Assembly (NCBI RefSeq): GCF_000687145.1 | Contig: NZ_JMFG01000006.1 | Span: 62,001 to 126,000, forward strand | Reading direction: 5' to 3' | Origin: Thermoanaerobaculum aquaticum | GTDB lineage: Bacteria; Acidobacteriota; Thermoanaerobaculia; Thermoanaerobaculales; Thermoanaerobaculaceae | DNA: 64,000 nt | Part shown: positions 47,887 through 56,827 of the stretch, one piece after another | Layout of the letters: the number at the start of each line of letters is the position of its first letter | Position numbering within the stretch: the stretch's first letter is position 1 | Made by a program: the position numbers and the translations under genes | Notes under the pieces: model-generated | Database searches by the model: none | Told to the model about the DNA's origin: nothing | Seen by the model: only the letters and a program-made list of their open reading frames with translations

Positions 47887-48966
47887 TTAAAGGGGGAGAA
47901 GTGCCTCCTGGGCGGGGAGGAAGGCCAAGCACAGAGCGAGGATGAGGTACAGGGCCAAAAGCTGGACGCCTTCCAGCCAGTTGGATTCGCCGTTGAGGGT
48001 AACAAGGCCCGAAAGCCCCACGGAAGCGGCCACCGCCACCACTTCCACCGCGGAAAACACCAGGCCCATGGGGTGACCCAGAGGGAAAGAGAGCAAAACC
48101 AAAACCGGGGTGACAAACAGCGCCACCTGCAGGGAGGAAGCAAAGCAAATGGAAAGCGCGGCGTCCATGTGGTTACGCCAGGCGAGCACGATGGCCGCAG
48201 CGTGCTCGGCAGCGTTGCCCAGCACCGCCACCACCACCACCCCCAGGAACACCTGGCTCAAGCCCAACTGGTGCCCCACCTCCTCCACGCTGCCCACCAG
48301 AACTTCGGCCACAAGGCCAGTGAGAGCACCGGAGACCAGCAAAAGGGTCACCGCCTTTCGGGTGCTCCAGGGCGGTGCTTCATGGGCGGCGTGGGTTCCC
48401 AGAAGGTCTTTGTGGGTGTGGAGGGAAAACACCAGGCTGGCGGTGTACACCAAGAGCAGCACGACCGATACCGCCACCGAAAGGGGCAAGGCCAACGATT
48501 CCCGGTGAGCAAGGCGCACGAGGTGAAAGAACAGAGCAGGCAAAAGCAAGGCAAAAACCGCCAGAGCTAAAGACGCCAGCTGGCTTTCGGCGGCGAGGGC
48601 CGAAAACTTCTGCACCCGGTGGCGCAAACCACCGGCCAAAAGGGCAAGCCCCAAAACCAAAAGCAAGTTGCCTATGATGGAGCCGGAAAGCGAGGCCTGG
48701 ACCACCTCCACCAGCCCCCGCCGCAACGCCAGCACGGCAATGATGAGCTCGGCGGCGTTACCGCAGGTGGCGTTCAAAAGGCCGGCAGCCACCGGACCCA
48801 ACCGCTCGGCCAGCGCATCGGTGGCTTCCCCCAAAAGCCGCGCCAGCGGCAAAAGGGCAAGACCCGCCAAGGCAAACCGCACCAGGGACGGGGCGTGAGC
48901 CCAGCCGGCGGCTAACGCCGCCGGTACCAGTCCCCAGGGCAACCACTTTAAGGCTCGGCGTACCAC
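47887..48966 (-). CDS. CaCA-family calcium (cation)/proton exchanger
   Basis: A 359-residue inner-membrane protein with about 11 helices and the two repeat motifs of the CAX branch: GNAAELIIAVLALRRG with SLSGSIIGN in the first half and GNAAEHAAAIVLAW in the second, each with the ion-binding glutamate. It exchanges Ca2+ (or another cation) for protons. The start is GTG 48966, 19 bases inside deoC, so it is translationally coupled as the last gene of the carbonic anhydrase-hisS-deoC operon. ChaA-like proteins are the closest functional group. Confidence 0.9.
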   Translation of the reverse strand: MVRRALKWLPWGLVPAALAAGWAHAPSLVRFALAGLALLPLARLLGEATDALAERLGPVAAGLLNATCGNAAELIIAVLALRRGLVEVVQASLSGSIIGNLLLVLGLALLAGGLRHRVQKFSALAAESQLASLALAVFALLLPALFFHLVRLAHRESLALPLSVAVSVVLLLVYTASLVFSLHTHKDLLGTHAAHEAPPWSTRKAVTLLLVSGALTGLVAEVLVGSVEEVGHQLGLSQVFLGVVVVAVLGNAAEHAAAIVLAWRNHMDAALSICFASSLQVALFVTPVLVLLSFPLGHPMGLVFSAVEVVAVAASVGLSGLVTLNGESNWLEGVQLLALYLILALCLAFLPAQEALLPL

Positions 48967-49637
48967 GCCCGTGCTTCCTCCATAATGGCCACACCCGAAG
49001 AGGTGCCCAGCCGGTTGGCCCCGGCGGCCAGCATGGCCCCGGCCTGGGCAAAGGTGCGGATGCCGCCGGAAGCCTTGACCCCCACCGAAGCAGGAGCTAT
49101 ACGCCGCAGCAAAGCCACGTCTTCCACGGTGGCGCCGGAGCCCAAAAAGCCCGTGGAGGTTTTGAGGAACGAAGCCCCGGCCGCCACCGCCAATTGGGCT
49201 GCCCGGGTCTTTTCTTCCTCGCTCAAAAGTCCGGTTTCCAGGATGACCTTTACGGAAGCCCCGTGCTCCTTCGCCACCTCCACCACGGCGGCAACATCGG
49301 CCTGGACTTTTTGGTCTTCCCCGCCTTTGAGCAAGCCCAGGGCCATGACCATGTCCAGCTCCCGGGCGCCCGCCCGCAAGGCCTCCCGAGCCTCAAAGAC
49401 CTTAACGGCGGTGGTGGTAGCACCCAGGGGAAAGCCAATGACCGTGGCCACCACCACCGGGCTTCCTTGCAAATGGTGGACCGCTTCCTCCACCCACGTG
49501 GGGTTCACGCACACAGCGGCAAAGCCGTACTCCCGGGCCTGCTGGCAAAGGCGCAGGATATCGGAGCGGGTGGCCTCGGGTTTGAGCAACGTGTGGTCAA
49601 TGGCGGCTGCCAGCTCCTGCAACGGGTCTCGGCTCAT
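48948..49637 (-). CDS. deoC: Deoxyribose-phosphate aldolase
   Basis: A 229-residue class I aldolase that splits 2-deoxyribose-5-phosphate into acetaldehyde and glyceraldehyde-3-phosphate. Family motifs are IDHTLLKPEAT, VCVNPTW, ELDMV, KVILETGLL, the Schiff-base lysine in FLKTSTGF, and VKASGGIRT. ATG 49637 shares ATGA with the hisS stop; the frame opening at 49658 is inside hisS. It works in deoxynucleoside catabolism; no other deo gene is near. Confidence 0.95.
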   Translation of the reverse strand: MSRDPLQELAAAIDHTLLKPEATRSDILRLCQQAREYGFAAVCVNPTWVEEAVHHLQGSPVVVATVIGFPLGATTTAVKVFEAREALRAGARELDMVMALGLLKGGEDQKVQADVAAVVEVAKEHGASVKVILETGLLSEEEKTRAAQLAVAAGASFLKTSTGFLGSGATVEDVALLRRIAPASVGVKASGGIRTFAQAGAMLAAGANRLGTSSGVAIMEEARAWYAEP

Positions 49638-50893
49638 GGTTGTGCCTCCGCGTTCCAAATTTCCGCCAACTGCACCGGGCTCACTTCCGTTTGGCTTCCG
49701 GCCCGCAAATCTTTAAGCAGCACCACCCCCCGGGCCAGCTCGTCTTCTCCGAAAATGGCCACTCTGGCAAAGCCCAGCTTGTCGGCCCGTTTCAAAGCCG
49801 CCTTCAGCGAGCGCCCGCTCACCTCCAGCTCCACCGGCACCCCTTGCCGCACCAGGTCCCGGGCCAACTGCAAACCGAAAAAAGCGGTCTCACCCCCCAG
49901 GGGGATAAGGTACAGCCGCCCTTCGGCGGTGACCTTGGCGGCAAAAGCCGGGGGTAAAACCTCCACCAGGCGATCCTCGCCAATGGCAAAGCCCACACCG
50001 GGAATTTCCGGGCCGCCCAAATCGGCCAAAAGCCGGTCGTAGCGCCCCCCGCCGCAAATCACCGTGGATTCGCCAAGCTCTGGGGACACCACCTCAAAAA
50101 CCGTGCGCACGTAGTAATCAAGACCCCGCACCAGCCTGGGGTTGTGCTGCCAGGGAATGCCCAGGGAGGTCAAAAGGGAGGTCACCTCCTCCACGTGCGC
50201 CCGGGAAGCTGGGCTGGCTACCGCTTCCATTCCCGGAGTGGTGGCGGTGATTGCCTTGCACGTGGGGACCTTGCAGTCCAGAACCCGCAAGGGGTTTTCC
50301 TCCAGGCGCCGCTGGCAATCCGCGCAAAGCTGGTCTCTTACACCTTGCAAATGGCTGCGCAGCAGCTCGCCGTACCTGGGACGGTCTTCGGGATCACCCA
50401 GGTTGTTAACATGCACCGTGAGGTTGTCAAAGCCCAGAGCGGTGAAAAATTCAAACAGCACCACAATGCATTCGGCATCGGCCAGAGGCGAGGCGGCGCC
50501 AATGATTTCCAGGCCAATTTGCCGAAACTCCCGGTAACGCCCCCGCTGCATCCGCTCGTAGCGAAACATGGGGCCAATGTAGTAAAGGCGTTGGGGCAAA
50601 GGCCGCTGGTCCAGGCTGTTTTCCAAAAAAGCCCGGGCTACCCCGGCCGTGCCTTCCGGCCGCAAGGTTAAAGAGCGACCCTTGCGGTCGGCAAAGGTGT
50701 ACATCTCCTTGTGGACGATGTCGGTGGTCTCCCCCACCGAGCGCACGAAAAGCTCGGTGTGCTCGAAGACGGGGGTGCGGATTTCCTCGGCACCGAAAGC
50801 CTGAAACACGCGGTGGGCGGTGGCTTCCACGGCCACCCAAAGCTTGGACTCCGGAGGCACGATGTCGCGGGTACCGCGGGGCTTTTGGATCAT
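49634..50893 (-). CDS. hisS: Histidyl-tRNA synthetase
   Basis: A 419-residue class II synthetase charging tRNA-His. Motif 2 region FRYERMQRGRYREFRQIGLE, motif 3 IPGVGFAIGEDRL, the histidine loop LVRGLDYYVRTVFE and GGGRYD are all present; TLRPEGTAGVAR follows motif 1. The C-terminal anticodon-binding domain is complete. ATG 50893 overlaps the carbonic anhydrase stop (ATGA). In the window it is one of the surest assignments. Confidence 0.97.
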   Translation of the reverse strand: MIQKPRGTRDIVPPESKLWVAVEATAHRVFQAFGAEEIRTPVFEHTELFVRSVGETTDIVHKEMYTFADRKGRSLTLRPEGTAGVARAFLENSLDQRPLPQRLYYIGPMFRYERMQRGRYREFRQIGLEIIGAASPLADAECIVVLFEFFTALGFDNLTVHVNNLGDPEDRPRYGELLRSHLQGVRDQLCADCQRRLEENPLRVLDCKVPTCKAITATTPGMEAVASPASRAHVEEVTSLLTSLGIPWQHNPRLVRGLDYYVRTVFEVVSPELGESTVICGGGRYDRLLADLGGPEIPGVGFAIGEDRLVEVLPPAFAAKVTAEGRLYLIPLGGETAFFGLQLARDLVRQGVPVELEVSGRSLKAALKRADKLGFARVAIFGEDELARGVVLLKDLRAGSQTEVSPVQLAEIWNAEAQP

Positions 50894-51450
50894 AGGAGCT
50901 TCTCCCAATCGGAAAGGCAAGCGAGCTCCTTTTCCTGCTCCTCTTCCGCCAGGTAGCGGCTTTTCAGCTCCAAGTAATGGACCAGGCCCGCCCGCACCCT
51001 CTCCCGTTCCTCGTCCTTCACGGGCCGCACCACCTTGGCCGGCACCCCGGCCACCAGCATGCCCGGAGGAACCTGCATCCCCGGCGGCACCAAAGCCCCG
51101 GCGGCCACCAGCGACCCTTCCCCCACCACCGCGCCGTTGAGCACCGTGGCGTGCATGCCCACCAAAGCGCCGTTTTCCACCCGGCAGCCGTGGAGGATGG
51201 CGCTATGGCCCACCGTCACATCCTCGCCCACGTGGGTAGGGGCGTCGGTGTCCACGTGAATGACCGCGTTGTCCTGGATGTTGGACCTTGTGCCCACCCG
51301 CACCTCGTTGAGGTCAGCACGGATCACCGCGCCGTACCACACGCTCACGTCATCGGCAAGCTCCACATCCCCCACCACCACAGCCGTGGAAGCCAAAAAA
51401 ACCCGCTGGCCAAAACGGGGCCTTTTCCCGGCAAAGGACCTCAGACGCAC
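50890..51450 (-). CDS. Gamma-class carbonic anhydrase-like hexapeptide protein
   Basis: A 186-residue left-handed beta-helix protein. The three zinc-ligand histidines of the gamma class occur in NAVIHVD and VGHSAILHG, with the usual SVWYGAVIRADL and QDN motifs. It probably hydrates CO2 or is a related scaffold protein (YrdA/CaiE type); many such proteins have weak activity. GTG 51450 follows GGGAGG at 5 bases, so it is chosen over GTG 51456 and over the long frame to 51549. It is the first gene of the hisS-deoC-exchanger operon. Confidence 0.88.
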   Translation of the reverse strand: MRLRSFAGKRPRFGQRVFLASTAVVVGDVELADDVSVWYGAVIRADLNEVRVGTRSNIQDNAVIHVDTDAPTHVGEDVTVGHSAILHGCRVENGALVGMHATVLNGAVVGEGSLVAAGALVPPGMQVPPGMLVAGVPAKVVRPVKDEERERVRAGLVHYLELKSRYLAEEEQEKELACLSDWEKLL

Positions 51451-51530
51451 GCTCACCTCCCGGCCGCCAAAACTACCACAGCCCGCGGCACCGCCCAAGA
51501 TCCAACCCAAGTCCAACCACCGTGAAGACT

Positions 51531-52031
51531 TGTGGAAAACAGCAGACACACCAAAATTGTAACCTCAGCACGCTCGAGGATTTAGCGCAAGTTAGTGCAG
51601 CATATGAGGTTAGAGGCACGCACAAAACGCCGTGCACATTGTCAAAGTCTCTGGAGGAGGCCACGTTGTTGGCGATTTCCACAGGGTTTTCCACAAGGTT
51701 TTCCGCACAACCTGTGGAAACCCGCCCTGGCCGTTTGGCCAGCCGTGGCTGCCGCGAGGCACTGTTTTCCCCACCGGGTTCTTGCCGCAAGCCGTCTGTG
51801 GCTCATTATCACCTGGGGTGGCTGCAAAATCCAGCGAACCCCATGAAGAATTGCAACTTCCTCCCCTGTGGAAAAAAGGTCTCACCCCCACGTAGGCAAG
51901 TCACCGGCAACCAAGAATTTATGTTAAATAACGGCCAGTCAATACGTTACGAAATGCACGAAAAAGCCACAGAGCGCCCCCAAAACGCTCCAATGCAAAG
52001 CCTTAGCCCGTTTTCCACAGAGATTTCCACA
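51531..52031. other. Cluster of DnaA-box-like sequences (candidate origin or DnaA-binding locus)
   Basis: Non-coding stretch of about 600 bases (51451-52050). TTTTCCACA, a match to the DnaA box TTWTNCACA, occurs exactly at 51531-51539 (minus), 51687-51695 (plus), 51867-51875 (minus) and 52011-52019 (plus). One-mismatch versions are at 51675-51683, 51713-51721 and 52023-52031. An AT-richer segment with TTTATGTTAAATAAC lies near 51917-51932. No dnaA, dnaN or gidA is in the window, and genes on both sides run on the minus strand, so a chromosomal origin is possible but not proven; a DnaA-titration site is the alternative. Confidence 0.5.
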
Positions 52032-52050
52032 GGTCCTGTCATTTTCCAGA

Positions 52051-52674
52051 TCAGGTTGCCGTCTGCTCAGGGCCTTGCAACCAGGAGACAGGCACGGGAA
52101 AACAGCCAGAGCGCAAAACGCGAGGCGGGGTCACCGTGGCATCCACCAGCGTGGAAGGGGTTCCTCCTGGGGTTTCCCCGCCGTCCAGAAGCAAGTCCAC
52201 CTCCGCCGCCAGTAGGCCCAGCTCTTCTGGCCTCCTCGCCGGGGGCTTTTTCGAGAGATTCGCCGAAGTAGCAGTGAGAGGCCCTACGTCGTGCAGCAAC
52301 GATCGCAAAAGATCATGAGCCGGGACGCGCACGGCCACAGTCCTACCACTGCCCGGAAGCGGCTGGCGAGCAGGGAAAACCACCGTCAAGGGCGCCGGCC
52401 ACACCGACCGCAAGCGCTTTCGCCAAAGCTCAGGAATCACTGCCAGCTCCTGGGCTTGCTCCACGTTTGCCGCCACCACCAGCAGAGCCTTGGAGGCTTC
52501 TCGGCCTTTCATGGCAAAGACCCTGGCCACGGCTTCCGGGTGGTGGGGGTTGACCGCCAAACCGTAGAAGGTTTCGGTAGGGACCACCACCACCCCATGG
52601 GATGCCAGCACCTCCCGCACCGCCGCCACTGCCGCCGGGAGGTGATGAGCTTCGGTAAACGGTAGGACCTTCAC
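52051..52674 (-). CDS. TsaC/Sua5-family threonylcarbamoyl-AMP synthase
   Basis: A 207-residue YrdC-domain protein that makes threonylcarbamoyl-AMP for the t6A37 modification of tRNA. Motifs: VVVPTETFYGLAVN, the KGREASKALLVV lysine/Arg segment, WPAPLTVVF, VAVRVPAHDL and TATSANLSKKPP. It lacks the extra Sua5 domain. The start is GTG 52674, sharing GTGA with the recN stop, so the two genes are coupled. Confidence 0.92.
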   Translation of the reverse strand: MKVLPFTEAHHLPAAVAAVREVLASHGVVVVPTETFYGLAVNPHHPEAVARVFAMKGREASKALLVVAANVEQAQELAVIPELWRKRLRSVWPAPLTVVFPARQPLPGSGRTVAVRVPAHDLLRSLLHDVGPLTATSANLSKKPPARRPEELGLLAAEVDLLLDGGETPGGTPSTLVDATVTPPRVLRSGCFPVPVSWLQGPEQTAT

Positions 52675-54368
52675 GGGCGGCTCAAGAGCTCAAGGGCATG
52701 CTGGCGGGCAGCCTCGGAGCCTTCCTTGGCCCCCAGCATGCGCACCAGCTCCTGCACCCGGGCTTCGCCTTCCACGCGGGACACGTGCGTCACGGTTCGC
52801 CCCTGACGGCTCTTTTTGGCCACCACAAAATGCGCATCGCCAAGACCCGCCACCTGTGGTAAGTGGGTGACCACCAGCACTTGGTCCTTGGCCCCCAAGG
52901 CTTTGAGGAGCTGCCCCACCTCTTCCGCCACCCGCCCCCCAATCCCGGAGTCCACCTCGTCAAAAAGCAGGGTTAGAGCGTGCGAACGCTGGGAAACCCG
53001 GCGAAGCGCCGTGCGCAGAGCCAAGTGAATGCGCGAAAGCTCACCACCGGAGGCAATTTTGGCCAAAGGCTTCAAAGGTTCACCAGAATTGGGCGAAAGG
53101 TAAAGCTCGCCGTCGGCAACGCCCCAGGGTGCAGGGTTGATCCTGTGGCCTTCAAAGGTGAGCGGCCCATCGGTGGCTTGCCGCAGGGTTTGCCGCAACT
53201 CCATGCGGGTCTCGGGCATCCCCAGACGGGTAAGCACCGCAGTTACTTCCTTTGCCAGCGCCACGGCTGCCTGTTGCCGCTGTTGGTGAAGCTTTCCCGC
53301 CAACTCCAAGAACGCCTGCGCCGCTGCCTTTTCCTCCTCTTCAAGCTTTTGGATGTGCTCTTCCACGCCTTCCAGCGTTGCCTTTTCCTCCTGCAAAGCT
53401 TGGAAATGCGCCAACACCGCCGCCACCGAGCCACCGTACTTGCGGGTGAGGCGTTCCAAAGTGGCCAGCCGGGCTTCCACTTCCTCCAAACGCTGGGGAT
53501 CCACGCGCACGCGGTCGGCCAGCGAATCCAACGCCCTCAGCGCTTCTTCCGCCAGAAGCTCGGCTTGCTCCAGCTGCTCGCGGGTCTCGCCCACGCTCAC
53601 ACCCAGCTGCGAAAGCTCCCGCACCGCGCGGGCCGCTCGCGAAAGCAGCGTCACCGCACCATCTCCACCCAGAGCACCCCGCGCCGCAGCCAAAAGCTCG
53701 CCGATCCTCTCGGCGTGCCGCAGGAAGGTGCGTTCCTCCAAAAGCGCCTCGTGCTCCCCTTCGCGAAGGCAAGCGGCGCCGATTTCATTGAGCTGGTATT
53801 GGATCAAATCGAGCCTATCCCGCCTTTGGGCCAACCGCGACCTGGCCTCGGCCAGGGCTTGCCGCGTTTCCTGCCAGTGCTGGAACGCTTGCGCCACCTG
53901 GGCTGCCATGGTCTCCAGGCCACCAAAAGCGTCCACCAGGGCCAGGTGCGTGGTGGGATCGGCTAAATCCCGTTGCTCGTGCTGCCCGGCAATGGCCAGA
54001 AGCGATGGCGCCAGGCGCTGGAGGGTGGCCAGGGTCACCGGCACATCGTTAACCCAGGCCCGGGAGCGCCCGGAAGCGGCCATTTCCCGGCGAATCACCA
54101 GCTCGGTGTTGGCTTCCACTCCCAGCTCGTTGAGGAAACCAGCCAGCTCTTCCGGAACAGGCGAAAAAACCCCTTCCACCAAAAGCTTTTCCGCACCGGC
54201 GCGCAGCATGTCCGCATCCCCCCGCTCCCCGGAAAGGAGCTTCAGGGAGTGCACCAGGAGGGACTTTCCCGCGCCGGTTTCGCCGGTGAGCACCACAAAG
54301 CCCGGCGGCAGCTCCAGCCGCACCGCCTCGATGATGCCTAAATCCCGGACCTCCAGCTCCCGCAGCAC
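52671..54368 (-). CDS. recN: DNA repair protein RecN
   Basis: A 565-residue SMC-like ATPase acting in double-strand break repair. Walker A is LTGETGAGKSLLVHSL, the signature SGGELSRIHLAL lies near the C-terminus and Walker B is LLFDEVDSGIGG. The centre (about 160-380) is a long coiled coil rich in Glu, Leu and Arg. The start is GTG 54368 (MLRELEVRDLGIIE), as in the family. No LexA box was recognised upstream. Confidence 0.96.
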   Translation of the reverse strand: MLRELEVRDLGIIEAVRLELPPGFVVLTGETGAGKSLLVHSLKLLSGERGDADMLRAGAEKLLVEGVFSPVPEELAGFLNELGVEANTELVIRREMAASGRSRAWVNDVPVTLATLQRLAPSLLAIAGQHEQRDLADPTTHLALVDAFGGLETMAAQVAQAFQHWQETRQALAEARSRLAQRRDRLDLIQYQLNEIGAACLREGEHEALLEERTFLRHAERIGELLAAARGALGGDGAVTLLSRAARAVRELSQLGVSVGETREQLEQAELLAEEALRALDSLADRVRVDPQRLEEVEARLATLERLTRKYGGSVAAVLAHFQALQEEKATLEGVEEHIQKLEEEEKAAAQAFLELAGKLHQQRQQAAVALAKEVTAVLTRLGMPETRMELRQTLRQATDGPLTFEGHRINPAPWGVADGELYLSPNSGEPLKPLAKIASGGELSRIHLALRTALRRVSQRSHALTLLFDEVDSGIGGRVAEEVGQLLKALGAKDQVLVVTHLPQVAGLGDAHFVVAKKSRQGRTVTHVSRVEGEARVQELVRMLGAKEGSEAARQHALELLSRP

Positions 54369-54437
54369 GAAAAAAGCCTAGCGAGCCCCATCCCAGAAAT
54401 CAACGCTGCTAATTTTCTCCATAACCATTGGCATCCC

Positions 54438-54458
54438 TGAAGGAAATGGCTTCCTTCA
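54438..54458. other. Perfect hairpin in the recN-ltaE intergenic region
   Basis: TGAAGGAA-ATGGC-TTCCTTCA, eight perfect pairs with a five-base loop, without a T-run. The surrounding 54369-54634 (266 bases) holds no gene I can support. It lies about 70 bases upstream of recN and may be an operator or an attenuating leader structure. Confidence 0.4.
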
Positions 54459-54634
54459 AGGTCCGATTGCGGTTTTGGGGTTGGTACGTTCCCCTTTCGT
54501 GGATCAGGTCGGTGGAGGCCTGTCCAGAGAGCAGCGCCCCACACGTGGAGCGGCGGATGCACGAAGCTTTTGGGGTCACCGTTCGTGGCGAAAAAACGTG
54601 TAACTCATTGCTGCCTTTGCCGTATGCTTAGGGC

Positions 54635-55687
54635 ATGATTGACCTGCGTTCGGATACCGTGACCAAGCCCACACCGGAAATGCGAAAGGCCATGGCGGAA
54701 GCCGAGGTGGGGGACGACGTTTACGGGGAAGACCCCACCGTCAAGCGCCTGGAGGAGCTGGCGGCTGCCAAGCTCGAGCGGGAAGCCGCGCTTTTCGTGC
54801 CCACCGGCTCCATGGGCAACCAAATTGCCGTGCACCTCTGGACCCACCCCGGCAGCGAGGTGATCATTGAGGCCCGCGGCCACATCGTCAACTTCGAAAT
54901 GGGGGCCATGGCCGCGCTTTCAGGAGCTCTTCCCCGCCCCATTACCACCACCAACGGTTTGCTTTCCCCGGAACAGGTAGAAGCCGCCGTCAACCCCAAG
55001 GTGAGCTACCGTACGCCCACGCGCCTTTTGTGCCTGGAAAACACCCACAACCTGTGGTCGGGCTTGCCCATGCCCAGGGAGCTCAAGGACCAGCTGGTGG
55101 CGGTGGCCCACAAACACGGCCTCAAAGTGCACCTGGACGGCGCCCGCATCTTCAACGCGGCCATGGCACTGGGAACCACCGCAGCAGAGCTGGCCCGGGG
55201 CTGCGACAGCGTGATGTTTTGCCTTTCCAAGGGGCTGGCTGCTCCGGTGGGTTCAATGCTGGTGGGGGATGCCGACTTTATTGCTGAGGCTCGCCGTGTC
55301 CGCAAGCTTTTCGGCGGCGGTATGCGGCAGGTGGGGGTGCTGGCAGCAGCAGGAATCGTGGCTCTCACCACCATGGTGGAGCGCCTGGTCGAGGATCACC
55401 GGCGGGCCAAGAGGCTGGCCGAAGGGTTGGCGGAGCTTCCCGGTGTAATTTTGGACCCCGAACGCATCCAAACCAACATCGTGGTGTTTCGCCTGGCCCG
55501 CCCCGACCTCCCCGGCGACGAAACCCTGCCCCCGAACGCTCGGTTCGTAGCCGCCATGAAGGAGCATGGGGTGCTCTGCGGCGCTTTCGGCAAAGAAGAG
55601 GTGCGCATGGTGACCCACTACCACATCACCGACCCCGATGTAGAACACACGCTGGCTGCCGCCCGCACCGTCCTCGGCAAAGCATAA
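54635..55687 (+). CDS. ltaE: Low-specificity L-threonine aldolase
   Basis: A 350-residue PLP enzyme cleaving L-threonine or allo-threonine to glycine and acetaldehyde. Motifs: [47 protein letters not shown] and the PLP lysine in [12 protein letters not shown]. No clear ribosome binding site precedes ATG 54635, and a -10-like TATGCT ends 6 bases before it, so the mRNA may be leaderless. Acetaldehyde is also a product of DeoC, but the genes are not linked. A strong terminator follows. Confidence 0.94.
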   Translation: MIDLRSDTVTKPTPEMRKAMAEAEVGDDVYGEDPTVKRLEELAAAKLEREAALFVPTGSMGNQIAVHLWTHPGSEVIIEARGHIVNFEMGAMAALSGALPRPITTTNGLLSPEQVEAAVNPKVSYRTPTRLLCLENTHNLWSGLPMPRELKDQLVAVAHKHGLKVHLDGARIFNAAMALGTTAAELARGCDSVMFCLSKGLAAPVGSMLVGDADFIAEARRVRKLFGGGMRQVGVLAAAGIVALTTMVERLVEDHRRAKRLAEGLAELPGVILDPERIQTNIVVFRLARPDLPGDETLPPNARFVAAMKEHGVLCGAFGKEEVRMVTHYHITDPDVEHTLAAARTVLGKA

Positions 55688-55691
55688 GAAA

Positions 55692-55718
55692 AGCGCCCGC
55701 CGAAGCGGGCGCTTTTTT
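55692..55718 (+). terminator. Rho-independent terminator of ltaE
   Basis: AGCGCCCGC (55692-55700), loop CGAA, GCGGGCGCT (55705-55713), then TTTTT. The stem is perfect. The sequence is largely symmetric and may serve the convergent cytochrome gene as well. Confidence 0.92.
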
Positions 55719-55735
55719 GCTTGCCTTTTGCAGCG

Positions 55736-56827
55736 CTAGGCCGCGGGCTCGCCAGCCTGTGGCTTGTCCGTAGCGGCTTTCACCATGGCGTACACGGTTA
55801 GGGCCACACCGATCACAAAGGTCACCAGGAAGACCAGGAAAATCCCCCACTGGGGAGCCACTTGGGCGCCCTCCAGCGGCTTCCACTCGGCCAGGTACAC
55901 CTCGCGCAGCTGATGGCGGGTGATGATCATGAGAACGATGGCGCCTACCAAAAACTCCATGGCCCGCCGCACCTTGGTGCCCTCGGCCAGGGGGTCCCGG
56001 ATGCCCGCCAGCACCACCAGAAGCCCAATGCCGGCCAAAATGCCCAAGCCCAAAGGCAAGGTGGTAGCGGCCCCTCCTTTCATTAAGCCAGACAGCACCG
56101 GCGAAGGCAAGGCCAGAAGCAGCCAGAAGCCTACCAGGAGCTGCACCACCGTGGTGTAAAGCGCCGCTTTCACTCCGAACCGGGCCATCTCGGCCAGCTC
56201 CGCGGTTTGCCCTTGGGTTTTGCTGCGCCGCACCGCCACATAGGCCGCCAGGGCCCCAGCCATGGCCAGGGCAGCCAGCAAGAAGTGCAGGAAGCGCGGT
56301 ACAAACGTGGGATCAGCCAGGGCGCTTTTGGCTTGCGTCCACACACCTTCCCAACGGGAGGGCTGCAGGTGCAGGAGGTTCACCATGACCTGGGTCGCTG
56401 CAATGATCAGAAAGCACAAAGCCGAAAGGGGCACGGCCAGCCCGGCGCTCTGGCCCTTTTGCAGGCGGAACTTGGCTACGTAGTTGAGGTAGTAGCCCAC
56501 CATCAAAAAGCCCAGCATGCCCAGCCAGGCCCCTGCCACCAGAATCGTGGCCGTGTAGAAGAAGCGGCCGTAAAGCACCTGCACAAACAAAAGCGGGGCA
56601 ATGCCAAAGGTAATGGCAAAGGAAATTGCCCAGGAGTTGGCGTTGACGAAGAACGATTGCAGCTCACGCCGACCGTTTCCGGCCAACGCCGCCAAAATCG
56701 AGCCACCCAAAACCACGTTCACAAAAAGCATGTGCAGCAAAAACGTCACCACCCACAAAAGGTGGAAAAGCCAAACCGGCCCAGGGATAGGAGCCGGGTC
56801 CAGGGCGGGGATCAAGTTAGTTGCCAT
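55736..56827 (-). CDS. Membrane partner subunit of a bd-superfamily complex
   Basis: A 363-residue inner-membrane protein with about eight helices. The first is preceded by PVWLFHLLWVVTFLLHMLFVN, whose histidines could bind haem, much as in CydA-type subunits. It is encoded directly after the CydA-like/cytochrome c protein with an 11-base overlap. In some bd-superfamily complexes both subunits are CydA-like (CydA and CydA'), and this pair fits that pattern; a canonical CydB is absent. The tail contains APQWGIFLVFLVTF. Function as oxygen reductase or quinol dehydrogenase is undecided. Confidence 0.72.
   Translation of the reverse strand: MATNLIPALDPAPIPGPVWLFHLLWVVTFLLHMLFVNVVLGGSILAALAGNGRRELQSFFVNANSWAISFAITFGIAPLLFVQVLYGRFFYTATILVAGAWLGMLGFLMVGYYLNYVAKFRLQKGQSAGLAVPLSALCFLIIAATQVMVNLLHLQPSRWEGVWTQAKSALADPTFVPRFLHFLLAALAMAGALAAYVAVRRSKTQGQTAELAEMARFGVKAALYTTVVQLLVGFWLLLALPSPVLSGLMKGGAATTLPLGLGILAGIGLLVVLAGIRDPLAEGTKVRRAMEFLVGAIVLMIITRHQLREVYLAEWKPLEGAQVAPQWGIFLVFLVTFVIGVALTVYAMVKAATDKPQAGEPAA

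Noticed and set aside
51451-52050. Chromosomal origin stated as certain
   Set aside because: Genes on both sides run on the minus strand and there is no dnaA, dnaN or gidA nearby, so it is kept only as a candidate.
51522-52271. 249-residue open frame across the DnaA-box region
   Set aside because: Composition unlike the neighbouring proteins, no ribosome binding site, no recognisable motif, and it overlaps the TsaC-type gene.
52980-53966. 328-residue plus-strand frame inside recN
   Set aside because: It is antisense to a certain recN; long antisense frames are expected at high GC.
54480-54580. Possible small structured RNA (SRP-like CAGGTC...GCAGC segment) between recN and ltaE
   Set aside because: The conserved SRP core (GGAAGGAAGCAGC) is absent and no consistent long pairing was found by eye.
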